Shown here piece by piece: positions 62,333 to 64,000 of a DNA stretch of 64,000 nucleotides (positions within the stretch are counted from its first letter, which is position 1; the number at the start of each line of letters is the position of its first letter). The DNA comes from Polaribacter sp. Its GTDB lineage: Bacteria > Bacteroidota > Bacteroidia > Flavobacteriales > Flavobacteriaceae. The DNA lies in contig DYMN01000007.1 of assembly GCA_020740485.1 (NCBI GenBank), positions 1 through 64,000 on the forward strand, written 5' to 3'. Below the pieces are notes generated by a model that worked only from the letters and a program-made list of their open reading frames with translations, did not search any database and had not been told where the DNA came from. Both the position numbers and the translations under genes were made by a program.

Positions 62333-63076
62333 ATGTTTGTAATTTTAACTCAAGGATTGATTATGGGATTACTCGGCGGTTTTCACTGTGTCGGAATGTG
62401 TGGTCCCATTGCATTGGTTTTACCGGTAGATAGAACTAGTAAATGGAAAGCATTAGTACAAACTTCGGCGTATCATCTGGGAAGAATTGTAACTTATGCA
62501 TTAATGGGTCTGCTTTTCGGTTTGTTGGGAAAAGGTTTATCTTTAGCCGGTTTCCAGAGTAAAATATCAATATTGATGGGGGCTATAATGATATTAGCCG
62601 TTATTTTCCCAACTAATTATTTGGCTAATTTCGGCTTAGGAAAACCATTATACGGATTAGTCGCTAAATTAAAAAGTACCTTAGGTAGTTATCTACAAAA
62701 AAAATCAAGCTCTACGCTATTTATTATAGGATTATTAAATGGGCTTTTACCTTGTGGATTGGTTTATATGGCTCTAACGGGTGCCGTAGCTACCGGAGAT
62801 GCTTATACAGGAGCTGCTTTTATGGCGCTTTTTGGCTTAGGAACAAGTCCATTGTTAACCGGATTGGTATTAGCAGGAAATTTCTTTTCAATAGAGGCAA
62901 GAAATAAAATCAATAAAATAATTCCCTACTTTGTAGTTTTAGTGGGTATTATCTTTATTTTAAGAGGTTTAGAATTAGGTATCAAATTTATATCACCGCC
63001 AAAAGAAAAATTGAAAATCAGAACAAAAGCCCATGTTAGCCCATCTGTTTCAAAAGATAAAATCTATCATTTTTAG
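62333..63076 (+). CDS. SafE/DsbD-like membrane protein with HCxGMCGP motif
   Basis: 247 residues, about six hydrophobic helices. The first helix ends in LLGGFHCVGMCGPIAL, the His-Cys-x-x-x-Cys motif of the TauE/SafE and DsbD-transmembrane relatives found beside cbb3-oxidase genes. It may handle copper or thiols; substrate not assigned. A second motif NGLLPCGLVYMAL lies in the middle. It follows fixH on the same strand, and three AAACTTT heptamers precede its start. The next gene begins after 7 bases. Confidence 0.8.
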   Translation: MFVILTQGLIMGLLGGFHCVGMCGPIALVLPVDRTSKWKALVQTSAYHLGRIVTYALMGLLFGLLGKGLSLAGFQSKISILMGAIMILAVIFPTNYLANFGLGKPLYGLVAKLKSTLGSYLQKKSSSTLFIIGLLNGLLPCGLVYMALTGAVATGDAYTGAAFMALFGLGTSPLLTGLVLAGNFFSIEARNKINKIIPYFVVLVGIIFILRGLELGIKFISPPKEKLKIRTKAHVSPSVSKDKIYHF

Positions 63077-63083
63077 AGATAAA

Positions 63084-63971
63084 ATGACTGAAACTATAGT
63101 GAATTACCATCTTACTAAAGAAGATTTTGAAAGTGTTTCTGATAAAGAAGGGCTTAAAAAAATTATTGCTGAAAAGAATGTACCCTTAGATAGAGTGATA
63201 GCTAAATTAGCTTATTTGGAAGATTTGCAACACTTGCAAATGGAAATGGTAAAATTACAACAATGGGTTGCAAAAAATAATAAACGGGTAGCTGTTATCT
63301 TTGAAGGTCGTGATGCTGCCGGAAAAGGAGGCGCTATTCGTAGGTTTATAGAACATCTCAACCCGCGTTCTATGCGGTTAGTTGCATTAGACAAACCTAC
63401 CGATGTAGAGAAAGGACAATGGTATTTTACCCGTTATATTAAACAATTACCTAATCCGGGCGAAATTGTCTTTTTCGACCGAAGTTGGTACAATCGGGCG
63501 GTAGTTGAACCGGTAATGGGTTTTTGCACACCCGAACAATACGAACAATTTATGGTACAAGTACCTGAATTTGAACACATGTTGCGCGAAGATGGAGTAT
63601 ATATCATCAAATTGTGGTTTTCCATCACCAAAGAAGAACAAAAACGTCGTTTTGAAGCTAGAAAAAACAACCCTTTAAAACACTGGAAATTCAGTCCCGT
63701 TGATGAAAAAGGGCAGGAATTATGGGAAGAATATTCTAATTACCGCGATAAGATGTACAGTAAAACGCATACTTCTTATTCTCCGTGGATCATTATCAAA
63801 ACCAATGTAAAGAGAGAAGCCCGTTTAGAAAGTATTCGCTACGTTTTATCTCAATTTGAATACGATGACAAGGAAGAAGCCAGAACCACCTTGATTCCCG
63901 ACCCTAATGTAGTGATGCGTTATTATCGTTTTTATACCCAAACTCAAATCCTGAATGAAAATGAAAAATAA
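63084..63971 (+). CDS. ppk2: Polyphosphate kinase 2 (PPK2 class)
   Basis: 295 residues from ATG 63084; the open frame begins at 63033 inside the SafE-like gene, and the first 17 residues there are less likely. Seen: Walker A FEGRDAAGKGGAIRRF, RYIKQLPNPGEIVFFDRSWYNRAVVE (in part, Walker B and lid), and ARKNNPLKHWKFSPVDEKG. PPK2 makes nucleoside triphosphates from polyphosphate or the reverse. With ppx and SixA-like genes at 23.5-24.9 kb it is the second polyphosphate locus of the window. A further start (63955) overlaps its end by 17 bases. Confidence 0.93.
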   Translation: MTETIVNYHLTKEDFESVSDKEGLKKIIAEKNVPLDRVIAKLAYLEDLQHLQMEMVKLQQWVAKNNKRVAVIFEGRDAAGKGGAIRRFIEHLNPRSMRLVALDKPTDVEKGQWYFTRYIKQLPNPGEIVFFDRSWYNRAVVEPVMGFCTPEQYEQFMVQVPEFEHMLREDGVYIIKLWFSITKEEQKRRFEARKNNPLKHWKFSPVDEKGQELWEEYSNYRDKMYSKTHTSYSPWIIIKTNVKREARLESIRYVLSQFEYDDKEEARTTLIPDPNVVMRYYRFYTQTQILNENEK

Positions 63972-64000
63972 CACTGAATTAACCTTAAAAGATTTAAAAA
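63955..64000 (+). CDS. Start of a further gene running off the right edge (partial)
   Basis: ATG 63955 opens a frame MKMKNNTELTLKDLK that continues to the end. It overlaps the ppk2 stop by 17 bases, a pattern of tight cotranscription, with ATG 63961 as the alternative start. Fifteen residues are too few to identify the protein; a second PPK2-like gene is possible but not shown. Confidence 0.5.
   Translation, partial: MKMKNNTELTLKDLK

Overview
The window is A+T-rich chromosome from a member of the Bacteroidota, almost certainly Flavobacteriaceae. Indicators are: Bacteroidetes-type promoters (TTG-N17..19-TAnnTTTG) with no purine-rich ribosome-binding sites; type IX secretion (T9SS) cargo with type A and type B C-terminal sorting domains and a PorV2-like protein; a fused SecDF; a cyclophilin-FKBP fusion; an HPRT-adenylate kinase fusion; mevalonate-pathway genes; and a TPR-type sensor kinase with a LuxR-type regulator. 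No rRNA, tRNA, CRISPR, transposase or prophage gene was seen. Gene order looks like ordinary chromosome with a secreted/accessory block at 44-55 kb.

Layout. 0-8 kb: end of an unidentified gene, adenine deaminase, an aminotransferase/omega-amidase pair, PorV2-like protein, a candidate terminated small RNA at 4617-4694, an AspT/YidE-type permease and an alpha-glucan phosphorylase whose cofactor-lysine position is threonine. 8-15 kb: a large T9SS type B surface protein immediately followed by mnmE, two small conserved proteins and oxyR with two near-palindromic 18-bp sites upstream. 15-26 kb: lipid acyltransferase, Nudix hydrolase, obg, HPRT-Adk, SecDF, a lipoprotein and UbiA-like membrane protein, Ppx/SixA-like pair and the cyclophilin-FKBP fusion. 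26-36 kb: MATE and MsbA-type exporters, mevalonate diphosphate decarboxylase, a GHMP kinase (mevalonate kinase), UbiA prenyltransferase, TerB, a HAD nucleotidase, and a lipoprotein/DUF5723-like pair. 36-41 kb: a MacAB-type ABC exporter (ATPase, two permeases, adaptor). 41-44 kb: a DCC thiol oxidoreductase and ribosomal protein S1 carrying a DUF2853-like N-terminal domain. 44-55 kb: two-component system, then six secreted or lipoprotein genes, two of which share a paralogous domain of unknown function. 55-64 kb: mtaB, an alpha/beta hydrolase, a sortilin-like beta-propeller protein, a stand-alone CZB zinc-sensor protein, FixH plus a SafE-like protein, and PPK2.

The most unusual signals are non-coding. 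At least seven genes have tandem arrays of 7-, 8- or 9-bp units that end 3-17 bases before the start codon, with different unit sequences at different genes. The octamer AGCACATT type precedes the response regulator and two secreted-protein genes, always in the sense orientation. Interspersed CACTGAGC..TCGAAGTG repeats and nested TTCCGATA/TATCGGAA palindromes occupy several intergenic gaps. The DUF2853-S1 fusion, the phosphorylase substitution, the small RNA and the secreted cluster with repeat-bearing leaders are the leading candidates for something undescribed.
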